Below, piece by piece: positions 1-8,500 of a DNA stretch of 64,000 nucleotides; position 1 is the first letter of the stretch, and each line of letters starts with the position of its first letter. The position numbers and the translations under genes were made by a program. The notes below the pieces were generated by a model. It saw only the letters and a list, made by a program, of their open reading frames with translations. It was not told where the DNA came from and ran no database searches. This DNA comes from Mycobacterium sp. 852014-52450_SCH5900713 (lineage in GTDB: Bacteria; Actinomycetota; Actinomycetes; Mycobacteriales; Mycobacteriaceae): positions 1 through 64,000 of the forward strand of contig NZ_LZIL01000069.1 in the NCBI RefSeq assembly GCF_001667075.1, written 5' to 3'.

Positions 1-1557
1 GGCACCAGGCAACTCAGCTCCGGGCGGGTGACCGTCGACGGCCACGACGTGCACGCCGAGCCGGCGTCCATGCGCACCCGCATTGGCATCGTCTCGTCCG
101 AGGACCGCCTGCACCGCCAGCTCACCGTCGCCCAGGCCCTTAGATACGCCGCCGAAATTCGCCTGCCGCACGACATTTCACCCGAGCAACGCGACCGCGT
201 GGTCAGCCAGGTTCTCGAGGAGCTCGAGCTGACACCATACGAATCCAGCCGGATCGGCAAGCTGTCGCCCCAGGTGCGCCGGTGCGCCGCGCTGGCGGTC
301 GAGCTCATCGCCCGGCCGACACTGCTCGTCGTCGACGAGCCGAGCGCCGGTCTGGACGCGGAGCAGCAACGCCACGTGATGGCAATGCTGCGGCGCCAGG
401 CCGACATCGGCTGCGTCGTCGTGGCGGCCGTGTCGTCGCAGACGTCGGTGACGAACCTCAACCTGTGCGACCAGGTGCTGGTTCTCACCTCAGCCGGGAC
501 GCCGGCCTTCCTGGGGCCGCCCCTGCAGATCGAGTCCGCGTTGGGCACCGCTGACTGGTCGGAGGTGCTCGAGCGGGTGAGCGCCGACCCCGAGGGGACC
601 CACCGCGCCTTCCGCGACCGGCCCCCGGCATCGGCGTTGACGGCGCCGCCGGAGGTCACCGCCCCGTCGCCGCCCCCCGCCGAGCCCCGCATGGCGCGGC
701 AGATCCGGCTGCTGGCCCGCCGCGATGCCCGGCTGATTTTCGCCGACCGTCTCTATCTCGTGCTCTTGGCGATCTTGCCGTTCGTGCTGGCGGGTTTGAC
801 CCTGCTGATACCGGGCGGTTCGGGGCTCGCCCGGCCCGGGCCGGGCAGCACTCACCCGCACGAGGCCATCGAGATCCTGGCCGCGCTCAACGTCGCCGCG
901 GTGATCATCGGCACCGCGCTGAACATCCGGGTTGTGGCGCGCGAGCAGCGCATCTTCCGGCGCGAGCAGGCTCTCGGGCTGTCGACCGCGGCCTACCTGG
1001 CCGCCAAGATCCTGGTGTTCGGCCTGGCCGCGGCCGTCCTGACGGCCATCGTGTTCGCCATCGTCGTCGCCGACAGGGGCGGACCCGCGCGTGGCGCCGC
1101 TTTGCTGCACAACGCCACGGTCGAGCTGTATGCGAGCGTGGCGGTGACGGCCATCGTGTCCGCGCTGGTCGGGCTCGCGTTGTCGGCGCTGGGGACGTCG
1201 CTGCGTGAGGTGTTGCCCCTGCTGCTGCCGGTGGTCCTGGCGTCCGTGCTGTTCAACGGAAGCCTCGTTCAGCTGGTGAGCAAATGGGGCTTCCAGCAGG
1301 TCTCCTGGTTCGTCCCGGCCCAGTGGGGCTTCGCCGCGTCGGCGTCCACCGTTGACCTGCGCAGAGTCGACGCGCTGGCCGCCAACTCGCAGATGTGGAC
1401 CCACTACAGCGGCTGGTGGGTGTTCGACATGACGATGCTGATGCTCTTCGGCGTCGCGGCCGCGGGCTTCGCCCTCTACCGGCTGAGGCCGGTCCTCCAC
1501 GCGGCTCCTAAGCCGTCACATCGCGAACAACAGGAACTGAGTGACCTGACTCGGTGA
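1..1557 (+). CDS. ABC exporter, fused ATPase-permease, 3' part (Rv1747-like)
   Basis: The reading frame is open from base 1, so the gene begins outside the window; the GTG at 28 is internal. The first 180 residues are the second half of an ABC ATPase: a degenerate signature (LSPQVRR) followed by Walker B (LLVVDEPSAGLD). The Walker A motif must lie upstream. A proline-rich linker (about residues 205-230) leads to an ABC-2 type permease with about six hydrophobic segments, starting near LYLVLLAILPFVLAG and ending near FDMTMLMLFGVAAAGFALY. The layout matches mycobacterial FHA-ABC half-transporters such as Rv1747, which is implicated in export of cell-envelope lipids; the FHA domains would lie upstream. 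The 3' end overlaps the convergent lipoprotein gene by 42 nt. The substrate cannot be read from the sequence. Confidence 0.8.
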   Translation, partial: GTRQLSSGRVTVDGHDVHAEPASMRTRIGIVSSEDRLHRQLTVAQALRYAAEIRLPHDISPEQRDRVVSQVLEELELTPYESSRIGKLSPQVRRCAALAVELIARPTLLVVDEPSAGLDAEQQRHVMAMLRRQADIGCVVVAAVSSQTSVTNLNLCDQVLVLTSAGTPAFLGPPLQIESALGTADWSEVLERVSADPEGTHRAFRDRPPASALTAPPEVTAPSPPPAEPRMARQIRLLARRDARLIFADRLYLVLLAILPFVLAGLTLLIPGGSGLARPGPGSTHPHEAIEILAALNVAAVIIGTALNIRVVAREQRIFRREQALGLSTAAYLAAKILVFGLAAAVLTAIVFAIVVADRGGPARGAALLHNATVELYASVAVTAIVSALVGLALSALGTSLREVLPLLLPVVLASVLFNGSLVQLVSKWGFQQVSWFVPAQWGFAASASTVDLRRVDALAANSQMWTHYSGWWVFDMTMLMLFGVAAAGFALYRLRPVLHAAPKPSHREQQELSDLTR

Positions 1558-2631
1558 GAAGTTGTTGTCGCTGACCAGCACCACCGACTGACGACCATCG
1601 GGCAGCTTCGGCCCCAGCGTGATGCCCTCGACATTATCGAGGGGGGACAGTGCGGGCGTGGCCGACAAGTCGACCGCCAAAGTCTTGCTCATCGGGGTCA
1701 CGGCCGCGTCCTTCATCGATGGGGTGGCCAAAACGTCGGTCGCCGCGCCGATCTCGGCCCGGTAGATCCGCACGGTCGGCGGCATGGCGGAGGATCGTTC
1801 GATCATCAGAAACGTCGTGTCCGACAGCGCGACCAGGTCGGAGAGGCCGTTGACGTCCGCGGGCGGTGCGGGCGGCTCCATCGGGTAGGCGTACTGCGCG
1901 GTAGGCGCCCCGGAGGCGACGTCGAACTTGGTGACCCGGGTGAGTACGCGGTGGCCGTCGTCGCTGACCGGCCCGTCGTTGTATCCGGGGTCCTCCATCG
2001 CGGCGAACAGCGTTTGGCCGTCGGGCGTCAGCGCCAATCCCTCCAGCGCCTTGTTCCGGCGCGGGCCCGTGGGCTGCGCGGACATCGCCAAGTTGGCCGG
2101 CAGCGTGAACTGGCCGAGGTAGGCACCGTCGAGCCCGGCCGATCGAACCCACGGGTCGAGCAGCAACGGTCCCGCGGTGCGCCGCTCGCCTTCGGAGGAC
2201 CAATACAGCCGTTGCCGGCCGGGATCGAAGGCGATGCCCTCGGGGTCGGGGGGAATAACGGGCGGCGTGGCGTCCGGCCTGAGCGGCGGGAACGGCTGGC
2301 CGGACCGGTCCAGCAGCGGGCGGGTGCCGGTGAAGGCGACGTTGTCGATTCCGCTGTCCGACAAGGACAATTGCACGCTGTAAAAGCGGGCCGGGTTCTT
2401 CTCGGAGCGATCGTCGCTGATGACGTAATACAGCTGACGGCCCGGGTCATAGCTGAGCGCCGACAGGCCGCCGATGACGGTGCCGTCGAAGGTGGCGTTG
2501 AACGGGACCCGAGACTGACCGAGGTAAGTGAGCATCGGACGCGGCGCGGGCGCCGGAGCGGGCGGGCGCGCGGGCGCGCATCCCCCCAGCAAGACGACGA
2601 GGCACACGAACGCCACCCGTAGACGGCACAT
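1516..2631 (-). CDS. Secreted lipoprotein, esterase-like activity of phytase family
   Basis: The ATG at 2631 gives a compact lipoprotein signal, MCRLRVAFVCLVVLLGGC, with lipobox LLGGC. An in-frame ATG at 2658 would add nine residues before it and is less likely. The mature protein (about 350 aa) starts with a Pro/Ala-rich spacer. It then shows repeated blade-like segments (ALSYDPGRQLYYVISDDRS, EGIAFDPGRQRLYWSSEG, EGLALTPDGQTLFAAMEDPG) typical of the beta-propeller 'esterase-like activity of phytase' family. It is probably anchored outside the membrane. The substrate is unknown and phytase activity should not be assumed. The 3' end overlaps the convergent ABC gene by 42 nt. The 5' end shares a short palindrome-rich intergenic region with the divergent acyl-CoA dehydrogenase gene. 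Confidence 0.8.
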   Translation of the reverse strand: MCRLRVAFVCLVVLLGGCAPARPPAPAPAPRPMLTYLGQSRVPFNATFDGTVIGGLSALSYDPGRQLYYVISDDRSEKNPARFYSVQLSLSDSGIDNVAFTGTRPLLDRSGQPFPPLRPDATPPVIPPDPEGIAFDPGRQRLYWSSEGERRTAGPLLLDPWVRSAGLDGAYLGQFTLPANLAMSAQPTGPRRNKALEGLALTPDGQTLFAAMEDPGYNDGPVSDDGHRVLTRVTKFDVASGAPTAQYAYPMEPPAPPADVNGLSDLVALSDTTFLMIERSSAMPPTVRIYRAEIGAATDVLATPSMKDAAVTPMSKTLAVDLSATPALSPLDNVEGITLGPKLPDGRQSVVLVSDNNFSPSQVTQFLLFAM

Positions 2632-2643
2632 ACCGAGAACGTA

Positions 2644-2707
2644 TCGCCGAGCGTGCACTCGGCGCGAGAATCAGGCCTCGACCTCGCCCTGGACGCACGC
2701 TCGGCGA
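2644..2707. repeat. Inverted-repeat cluster between divergent genes
   Basis: Bases 2644-2656 (TCGCCGAGCGTGC) have an exact reverse complement at 2695-2707, a 13-bp inverted repeat spaced by 38 nt. Inside the left part, CGCCGAG (2645-2651) and CTCGGCG (2658-2664) form a second perfect 7-bp palindrome, so the motif occurs three times in 64 bases. It lies wholly between the divergent starts at 2631 and 2769. It could be a regulator site, an mRNA structure or a dispersed REP-like element; the sequence alone does not decide. Confidence 0.6.
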
Positions 2708-2756
2708 AATCACCAATCGGCATCATGTCGTTATTCCCGCGGCGGGAACCGCAGGA

Positions 2757-2768
2757 TACGGTCGGGTT
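2757..2768 (+). promoter_or_regulatory. Candidate -10 element for leaderless acyl-CoA dehydrogenase mRNA
   Basis: TACGGT at 2757-2762 fits the mycobacterial TANNNT -10 and ends six bases before the ATG at 2769. There is no good Shine-Dalgarno sequence before that ATG. This spacing is typical of leaderless transcripts. Inference only. Confidence 0.35.
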
Positions 2769-4721
2769 ATGGCGTCAGACACCGCAACCATTGCCGAGCA
2801 GCTGCGCAACGCCCTCGACGGGCGTTGGCGGGACACGAGAAACCAGCTGCGATCCACCATGAGCGAGGACCTGTTCCGGCCGCACTACACCCCGAACACG
2901 GTGATCGCGCGCACCAAGGTGGCCGAGCAGATGCGGATCATGGCCGCGTTCGGTGCCGCGGCCGACAACTTCCGCAAGGAGCATGGCGGCACCGGCGACA
3001 TCGGCGCGGCGATCACGATGATCGAGATGCTCGCGATGTCGGACCTGTCGTTGATGGTGAAGGCCGGTGTCCAGTGGGGCCTATTCGGCGGCGCCGTGGA
3101 GAACCTGGGCACCGAGCGTCATCACGAGGCGTACGTGAAGAAGATCATCAGCCTCGAGTTGCGGGGCTGTTTCGCGATGACCGAGACCGGGCACGGCAGC
3201 GACGTCCAGTCGCTGGAGACCACTGCGACCTACGACCCCGAGACCGAAGAGTTCGTCATCGACTCCCCCACGCCGACGGCGCGCAAGGACTACATCGGCG
3301 GCGCGGCCGAAACAGCCACCATGGCAGCGGTATTCGCCCAACTGATCACGCACGAGGACGGCAAACCGCTGCACCACGGCGTGCACTGCCTGATGGTGCC
3401 GATCCGCGACGCGGACGGCAACGACCTGCCCGGGGTGACCACCTCGGACTGTGAATACAAGGGCGGCCTGCCCGGAGTCGACAACGGCCGCATCATGTTC
3501 GACCACGTACGCGTCCCGCGGGTGAACCTGTTGAACAAATACGGCGACGTGGCGCCGGACGGCACCTACAGCTCGCCGATCGAGAATCCGAACCGCCGAT
3601 TCTTCACCATGCTGGGCACGTTGGTCCGCGGACGGATCACGGTGGGCGGCAGCGCGGGCGCCGCGGGTCGCGTCGCGCTGGACATCGCCACGCGATACGC
3701 GTTGCAGCGCAAGCAATTCAGCGCACCGGATGACGAGTCCGAGGTGCTGATCATGGACTATCTGGTGCATCAGCGCCGGTTGTTCCCTTTGATCGCAAAG
3801 TCATACGCGTTGCAGTTCGCCCAGAACGAGCTGGTCGGTAAATGCCACGACATCCAGACCGCGGACGCCGTCGACGCCGACGAGCAGCGCGAATTGGAGG
3901 CGCGCGCCGCCGGGCTGAAGGCGGCCAACACCTGGCATGCGTCCCGGGCGATTCAGGAGGCGCGGGAGGCTTGCGGTGGCGCGGGCTACATGGCCGAGAA
4001 CCGGTTGATCGCGCTGCGCGGCGACACCGACGTCTTCACCACATTCGAGGGCGACAACCACGTGCTGACGCAATTGGTGGCCAAGGAGCTGCTGACCGCT
4101 TACGCCGACGACATCCGCAGCATGAGCCCGGTCGAATGGGTGCGGTTCGCCGCCAACACCGTCGGCGAGCGCGTCGTCAAACGCACTGCCGCCGAGACGA
4201 TTATCCAAACCATCGTGGACTCCCGACAGGACAGCGAGGAAGAGGGCAGCCTTTTCAACCGCGGCACGCAGATCAAGATGTTCGAGGACCGGGAGGAATA
4301 TCTGATCGCGTCCGTCGCTCGTCGGCTGCAGGCCAAATCCAAGGAGATGTCGGAGTTCGACGCCTTCAACGCGGTGCAGGATCACGTGTTGCACGCCGCT
4401 TCCGCGCACATCGACCGGGTGGTGCTCGAAGCGTTCGTCGCCGGCATCGATGCCTGCCCGCACGAGGAGGCCCGCGAACTCCTGGGCATCCTGTGTGATC
4501 TGTACGCGCTGTCGGTGATCGAGGACGACAAGGCCTGGTACATCGAGCATCGCTACCTGTCCACCGAGCGGGCCAAGGCCGTCACCCGGGGTATCAACGA
4601 TCGGTGCCGCGCGCTGCGCCCGCACGCCGAAACGCTCGTCGACGGCTTCGGGATTCCGGAGCAACTGCGCTACGCCGAGATGCTGCACCCGGAAAACTTG
4701 GCGGACGCGATCACGAACTGA
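2769..4721 (+). CDS. Acyl-CoA oxidase/dehydrogenase-like flavoprotein
   Basis: 650 aa, longer than a normal FadE acyl-CoA dehydrogenase (about 380-400 aa) and close to acyl-CoA oxidases. The central part has the FAD/acyl-CoA features CFAMTETGHGSDVQSLET (about residues 137-154) and the C-terminal dehydrogenase signature EACGGAGYMAENRL near residue 400, then a further 230-residue helical region as in acyl-CoA oxidases. It should oxidise acyl-CoA to trans-2-enoyl-CoA in the cytosol. Whether the electron acceptor is oxygen or an electron-transfer flavoprotein cannot be told. It is transcribed away from the phytase-like lipoprotein gene and stands alone; the next gene downstream is on the other strand. 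No recognised operon partner. Confidence 0.82.
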   Translation: MASDTATIAEQLRNALDGRWRDTRNQLRSTMSEDLFRPHYTPNTVIARTKVAEQMRIMAAFGAAADNFRKEHGGTGDIGAAITMIEMLAMSDLSLMVKAGVQWGLFGGAVENLGTERHHEAYVKKIISLELRGCFAMTETGHGSDVQSLETTATYDPETEEFVIDSPTPTARKDYIGGAAETATMAAVFAQLITHEDGKPLHHGVHCLMVPIRDADGNDLPGVTTSDCEYKGGLPGVDNGRIMFDHVRVPRVNLLNKYGDVAPDGTYSSPIENPNRRFFTMLGTLVRGRITVGGSAGAAGRVALDIATRYALQRKQFSAPDDESEVLIMDYLVHQRRLFPLIAKSYALQFAQNELVGKCHDIQTADAVDADEQRELEARAAGLKAANTWHASRAIQEAREACGGAGYMAENRLIALRGDTDVFTTFEGDNHVLTQLVAKELLTAYADDIRSMSPVEWVRFAANTVGERVVKRTAAETIIQTIVDSRQDSEEEGSLFNRGTQIKMFEDREEYLIASVARRLQAKSKEMSEFDAFNAVQDHVLHAASAHIDRVVLEAFVAGIDACPHEEARELLGILCDLYALSVIEDDKAWYIEHRYLSTERAKAVTRGINDRCRALRPHAETLVDGFGIPEQLRYAEMLHPENLADAITN

Positions 4722-4751
4722 CGGGCCACTTGATCGCGTTGTAACGCAACG

Positions 4752-5234
4752 CTATTGATTCGGGATTTTGCCGAGCGCCTTCAGCTTGCCGTCCGGGCCG
4801 ATCTCGAACTTCACCGTGCCAACGCCGGTGGGACAGCACGGCTGATCGTTGCCCTTCAACCATTGGTACTGGACCGCGACGGCGTCATCGGATGGCGGCA
4901 GAACGGTGATGTACGGCTTGGGATTTGGGGTCGGTGTACCCAGCGGGGTGTTGTGATCGAAGAACAGCAGCTGCTGCCCGGTGGATTCACTGGCAATCGT
5001 CGGGATGATCTGCACCCAGTACAAGCGGCACTTCTTGGCATGTCCGCGAGCGATTTCCACCCAAGTCGTACCGGGGACGGTGATCGGAACCGAGGCGATG
5101 GCCCGCTGCACCGTGGCGGGTGTCGGTCCATCGGAATCCTTGCACTTATCGGCTGACACCGGCGGCGAACCGGCTTGCTTCCCGCCGCAACCGGAGGCCA
5201 GCAGGATCAGCAGGATCACAATCAGCCGACGCAC
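4752..5234 (-). CDS. lppP: LppP/LprE-family lipoprotein
   Basis: 160 aa with a clean lipoprotein signal, MRRLIVILLILLASGCGG (lipobox LASGC). The mature part contains four further cysteines (ADKCKDS, AKKCRLY, QPCCPTG) that could form disulfides, and the pattern VQYQWLKGNDQPCCPTG shared by the LppP/LprE family. Size and context (before the cys/mez region) match Rv2330c (lppP) of M. tuberculosis. The function of the family is not established. It is convergent with the acyl-CoA dehydrogenase (30 nt apart) and divergent from the nitrate reductase, so the 280-base region downstream of its start holds promoters for both. Confidence 0.75.
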   Translation of the reverse strand: MRRLIVILLILLASGCGGKQAGSPPVSADKCKDSDGPTPATVQRAIASVPITVPGTTWVEIARGHAKKCRLYWVQIIPTIASESTGQQLLFFDHNTPLGTPTPNPKPYITVLPPSDDAVAVQYQWLKGNDQPCCPTGVGTVKFEIGPDGKLKALGKIPNQ

Positions 5235-5513
5235 TCGGTGAGCTTAGCGAAGGCTGTGAATGTCCCATTTGTTTGGTCGGAGACCCCGTTCTGACAGGTA
5301 AACCGCCCGGCCCCACCGGTAGCCTTGAGCGGAGTCGGCGGGTCGACGATGACCCACCCTGACCTCGGGGGATGCGGCTTTTCCAAGACATCACGCGGGC
5401 GCTTTCGCCGGTGAGAGGAAGCCGTAAAGCGGGGGAAACTCCGGATATCCGGTGCCGAAACATCCTCGTCGCACCATTCAACGTAAGCCCGTTGCGCTCA
5501 AAGGAGGAAGTGC
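5235..5513. promoter_or_regulatory. Divergent intergenic region, lppP / nitrate reductase
   Basis: 279 bases with no convincing ORF. It must hold the nitrate reductase promoter. A strong Shine-Dalgarno AAGGAGG (5501-5507) lies six bases before the GTG at 5514, so this mRNA is leadered. A weak hairpin can form around 5338-5356 (GGGTC/GACCC core, 6-nt loop). A GlnR or NnaR site is expected from M. smegmatis nitrate assimilation, but I could not identify one by eye. Confidence 0.4.
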
Positions 5514-8500
5514 GTGACCAGGGAGTCCATGGCGTCACAGCACGATGCCGTGAACACCATGTGCGCATACTGCGGCGTCGGCTGCGGGATGGTGTTGCAG
5601 GTCACAACCGATCCCGCGAGCGGTCGCCGTCACATCGCGAAGTCGATTGGAAACAAAGAACATCCAGCCAACTTCGGTCGGCTGTGCACCAAGGGTGCCA
5701 CCACTTCCGACTTGCTCGGCGCGCCTGGGCGGATGGAATCCGCACACGTACGCACCGACCGCGGTGAGCCCGTCGAGCCCGTCGATATCGACCGGGCTAT
5801 CGCCCAGTGCGCGAACCGGTTACGGGCGATCATCGACACGTACGGCCCGGATTCGTTCGCGATGTACGTGTCGGGCCAGATGTCCATCGAGGCGCAGTAC
5901 CTGGCGAACAAGCTCACCAAGGGCTTCATCGGCACCAACCAGATCGAGTCGAACTCGCGGCTGTGCATGGCCAGCGCCGGTTCCGGCTACAAGCTCTCAC
6001 TGGGTGCCGACGGACCACCCGGCTCTTACCAAGACTTCGAACACGCCGACGTCTTCTTCGTCATCGGCGCCAACATGGCCGACTGCCACCCCATCCTGTT
6101 CTTGCGGATGATGGACCGCGTCAAGGCCGGCGCAAAACTCATCGTCGTTGATCCGCGCCGCACCGCGACCGCCGACAAGGCCGACCTGTTCCTGCAGATC
6201 TCCCCCGGTTCCGATCTCGCACTGCTCAACGGGTTACTGCAGCAGATCATTGAAAACGGGCACACCGATCCCGACTTCATCGCCGAGTTCACCGAGGGGT
6301 GGGAGGCGATGCCCGGCTTCCTGGAGCAGTACACCCCCGACAAGGTCAGCGAGATCACCGGGATTCCCGAAGAACACATCCGCGCGGCGGCCCGGATGAT
6401 CGGCGAGGCCGAGAATTTCGTGAGCTGCTGGACCATGGGCCTCAACCAGAGCACGCACGGCACCTGGAACACCAACGCACTGTGCAACCTGCACCTGGCC
6501 ACCGGTGCGATCTGCAAACCCGGCAGCGGACCCTTCTCGCTCACCGGACAACCCAACGCGATGGGCGGCCGCGAAATGGGTTACATGGGGCCGGGACTGC
6601 CGGGGCAGCGCTCGGTCTTATCCGCGGAGGACCGCGCCTTCACCGAAGACCAGTGGGGTATCCCCCACGGAACACTCCGCACCGAGGTCGGCACCGGCAC
6701 GATCGACATGTTCGCCCGGATGGCCAGCGGTGAAATCAAGTCGTGCTGGATCGTGTGCACCAATCCCGTTGCTTCCGTTGCTAATCGGAGGACCGTGCTG
6801 GCCGGTCTGGAGCGTGCCGAGTTGGTCATCACCCAGGACGCCTTTCTCGAAACGGAGACCAACGAATACGCCGATGTGCTGCTGCCGGCGGCCCTGTGGT
6901 CGGAGGCCGAGGGCGTGATGGTCAATTCCGAGCGCAACCTGACGCTGTTCCAGCCGGCCGTCACCGCACCGGGTGACGCGATGCCCGACTGGCAGATCAT
7001 CGCCCGGATCGCCTGCGAGATGGGCTTTTCGGACGCTTTCAGCTACGGCTCCGCCGAAGAGATCTTCGAGGAGATCAAGCGATTCTCGAACCCGAAGACC
7101 GGCTACGATTTGCGCGGCGTCAGCTACGACCGGCTGCGTCAGGGCCCGCTGCAGTGGCCGTGCGCGCCCGAGAGCACGGGCGACCGCAGCCCCATTCGCT
7201 ACCTCAACGACGGTGTCAGCCAGGCCCGGCTGGTCCGCGAGGATGGCAGCGCTCCCCGGTTGGCGTTCCCCACCGCGAACGGTCGTGCGGTGTTCTTCGC
7301 CCGCCCACACCTCCCGCCCGAGGAAATGCCGGACAACGACTACCCGTTCCTGCTGAACACCGGTCGCCTACCACACCAGTGGCACACGATGACCAAGACC
7401 GGCAAGGTCGCCAAGCTCAACAAGCTCAATCCCGGGCCGTTCGTGGAAATCCACCCGGACGACGCCGCCCTGCTGCAGATCACCGACGGCGACGCGATAG
7501 AAATCGCGTCCCGCCGCGGCCGCGCCGTGCTGCCCGCCGTGATCAGCGACCGGGTGCGCATCGGTAACTGCTTCGCCCCCTTCCATTGGAACGACGTGTT
7601 CGGCGAATACCTGGCGATCAACGCGGTCACCAACGACGCGGTGGACCCGATCTCGAACCAACCGGAATTCAAGGCGTGCGCGGTCACGTTGGCGAAAGTT
7701 TCCGTCGCCCCGGCAGATCCGAGCACCGATACACCAGAACTCGCTTCCACCGAGGTGCGGGAAATCAGCGCGTCACAGGTCGACGCCCTCGCCGACTTGC
7801 TCGGCGTCGCAACCAAACCCGCGCCGGCGTTCGACGAGCTCGGCCGCTCGTACCTTGCCGGGATGTTGACCGCACTTCGGTCGGATGCGGGCCGGCGCAC
7901 CGCCGGGGTGCCGACCCTGCCGCAAAGCGCTCCGTTCGACCCCGGCACCCGGCTGTGGGTGGATGGCCTGCTCGCGGGCCTGTTCTCGCGCGAAGGAGCC
8001 ACGCCGACGCCGGCGCCGGCGGTCAAGGAACCGACGATCCAGCCACCCGAGGCCAAGCCCGCCAAACGGGCACCCGTCGTGGTGCTGTGGGCATCGCAAA
8101 CCGGGAACGCCGAAGAGCTCGCCGCCGATGTCGCCGCCCGACTGGGCAACGCCGACGTGCCGGTCTCGTTGCGCGCCATGGACGACTTCCCGGTGGGTGA
8201 ACTGGCGACGACTCGGGAGTTGCTGCTGATCACCAGCACCACCGGTGACGGTGACCCACCGGACAATGGGGCTGGCTTCTGGCGCGCGCTGACAACCGAC
8301 GGTGCAACGAAATTCACCGGCACCCGCTACGCCGTCCTCGCGCTCGGCGACTCCAACTACGACGACTTCTGCGGCCATGGCCGCAAACTCGACGAGCGTC
8401 TGGCTGAGTTGGGGGCGACCCGCATCGTCGACCGGGTCGACTGCGAACCGGACTACGACGACGCCGCGGGCAAGTGGCTGAGCGGTGTCCTGCAGGAGCT

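Noticed and set aside
5340..5513. Possible riboswitch (cobalamin, c-di-AMP or Moco) before the nitrate reductase
   Set aside because: Fragments such as GAGGAAGCC and GCGGGGGAAA recall riboswitch cores, but no class consensus could be completed by eye. An Rfam/Infernal scan would decide.
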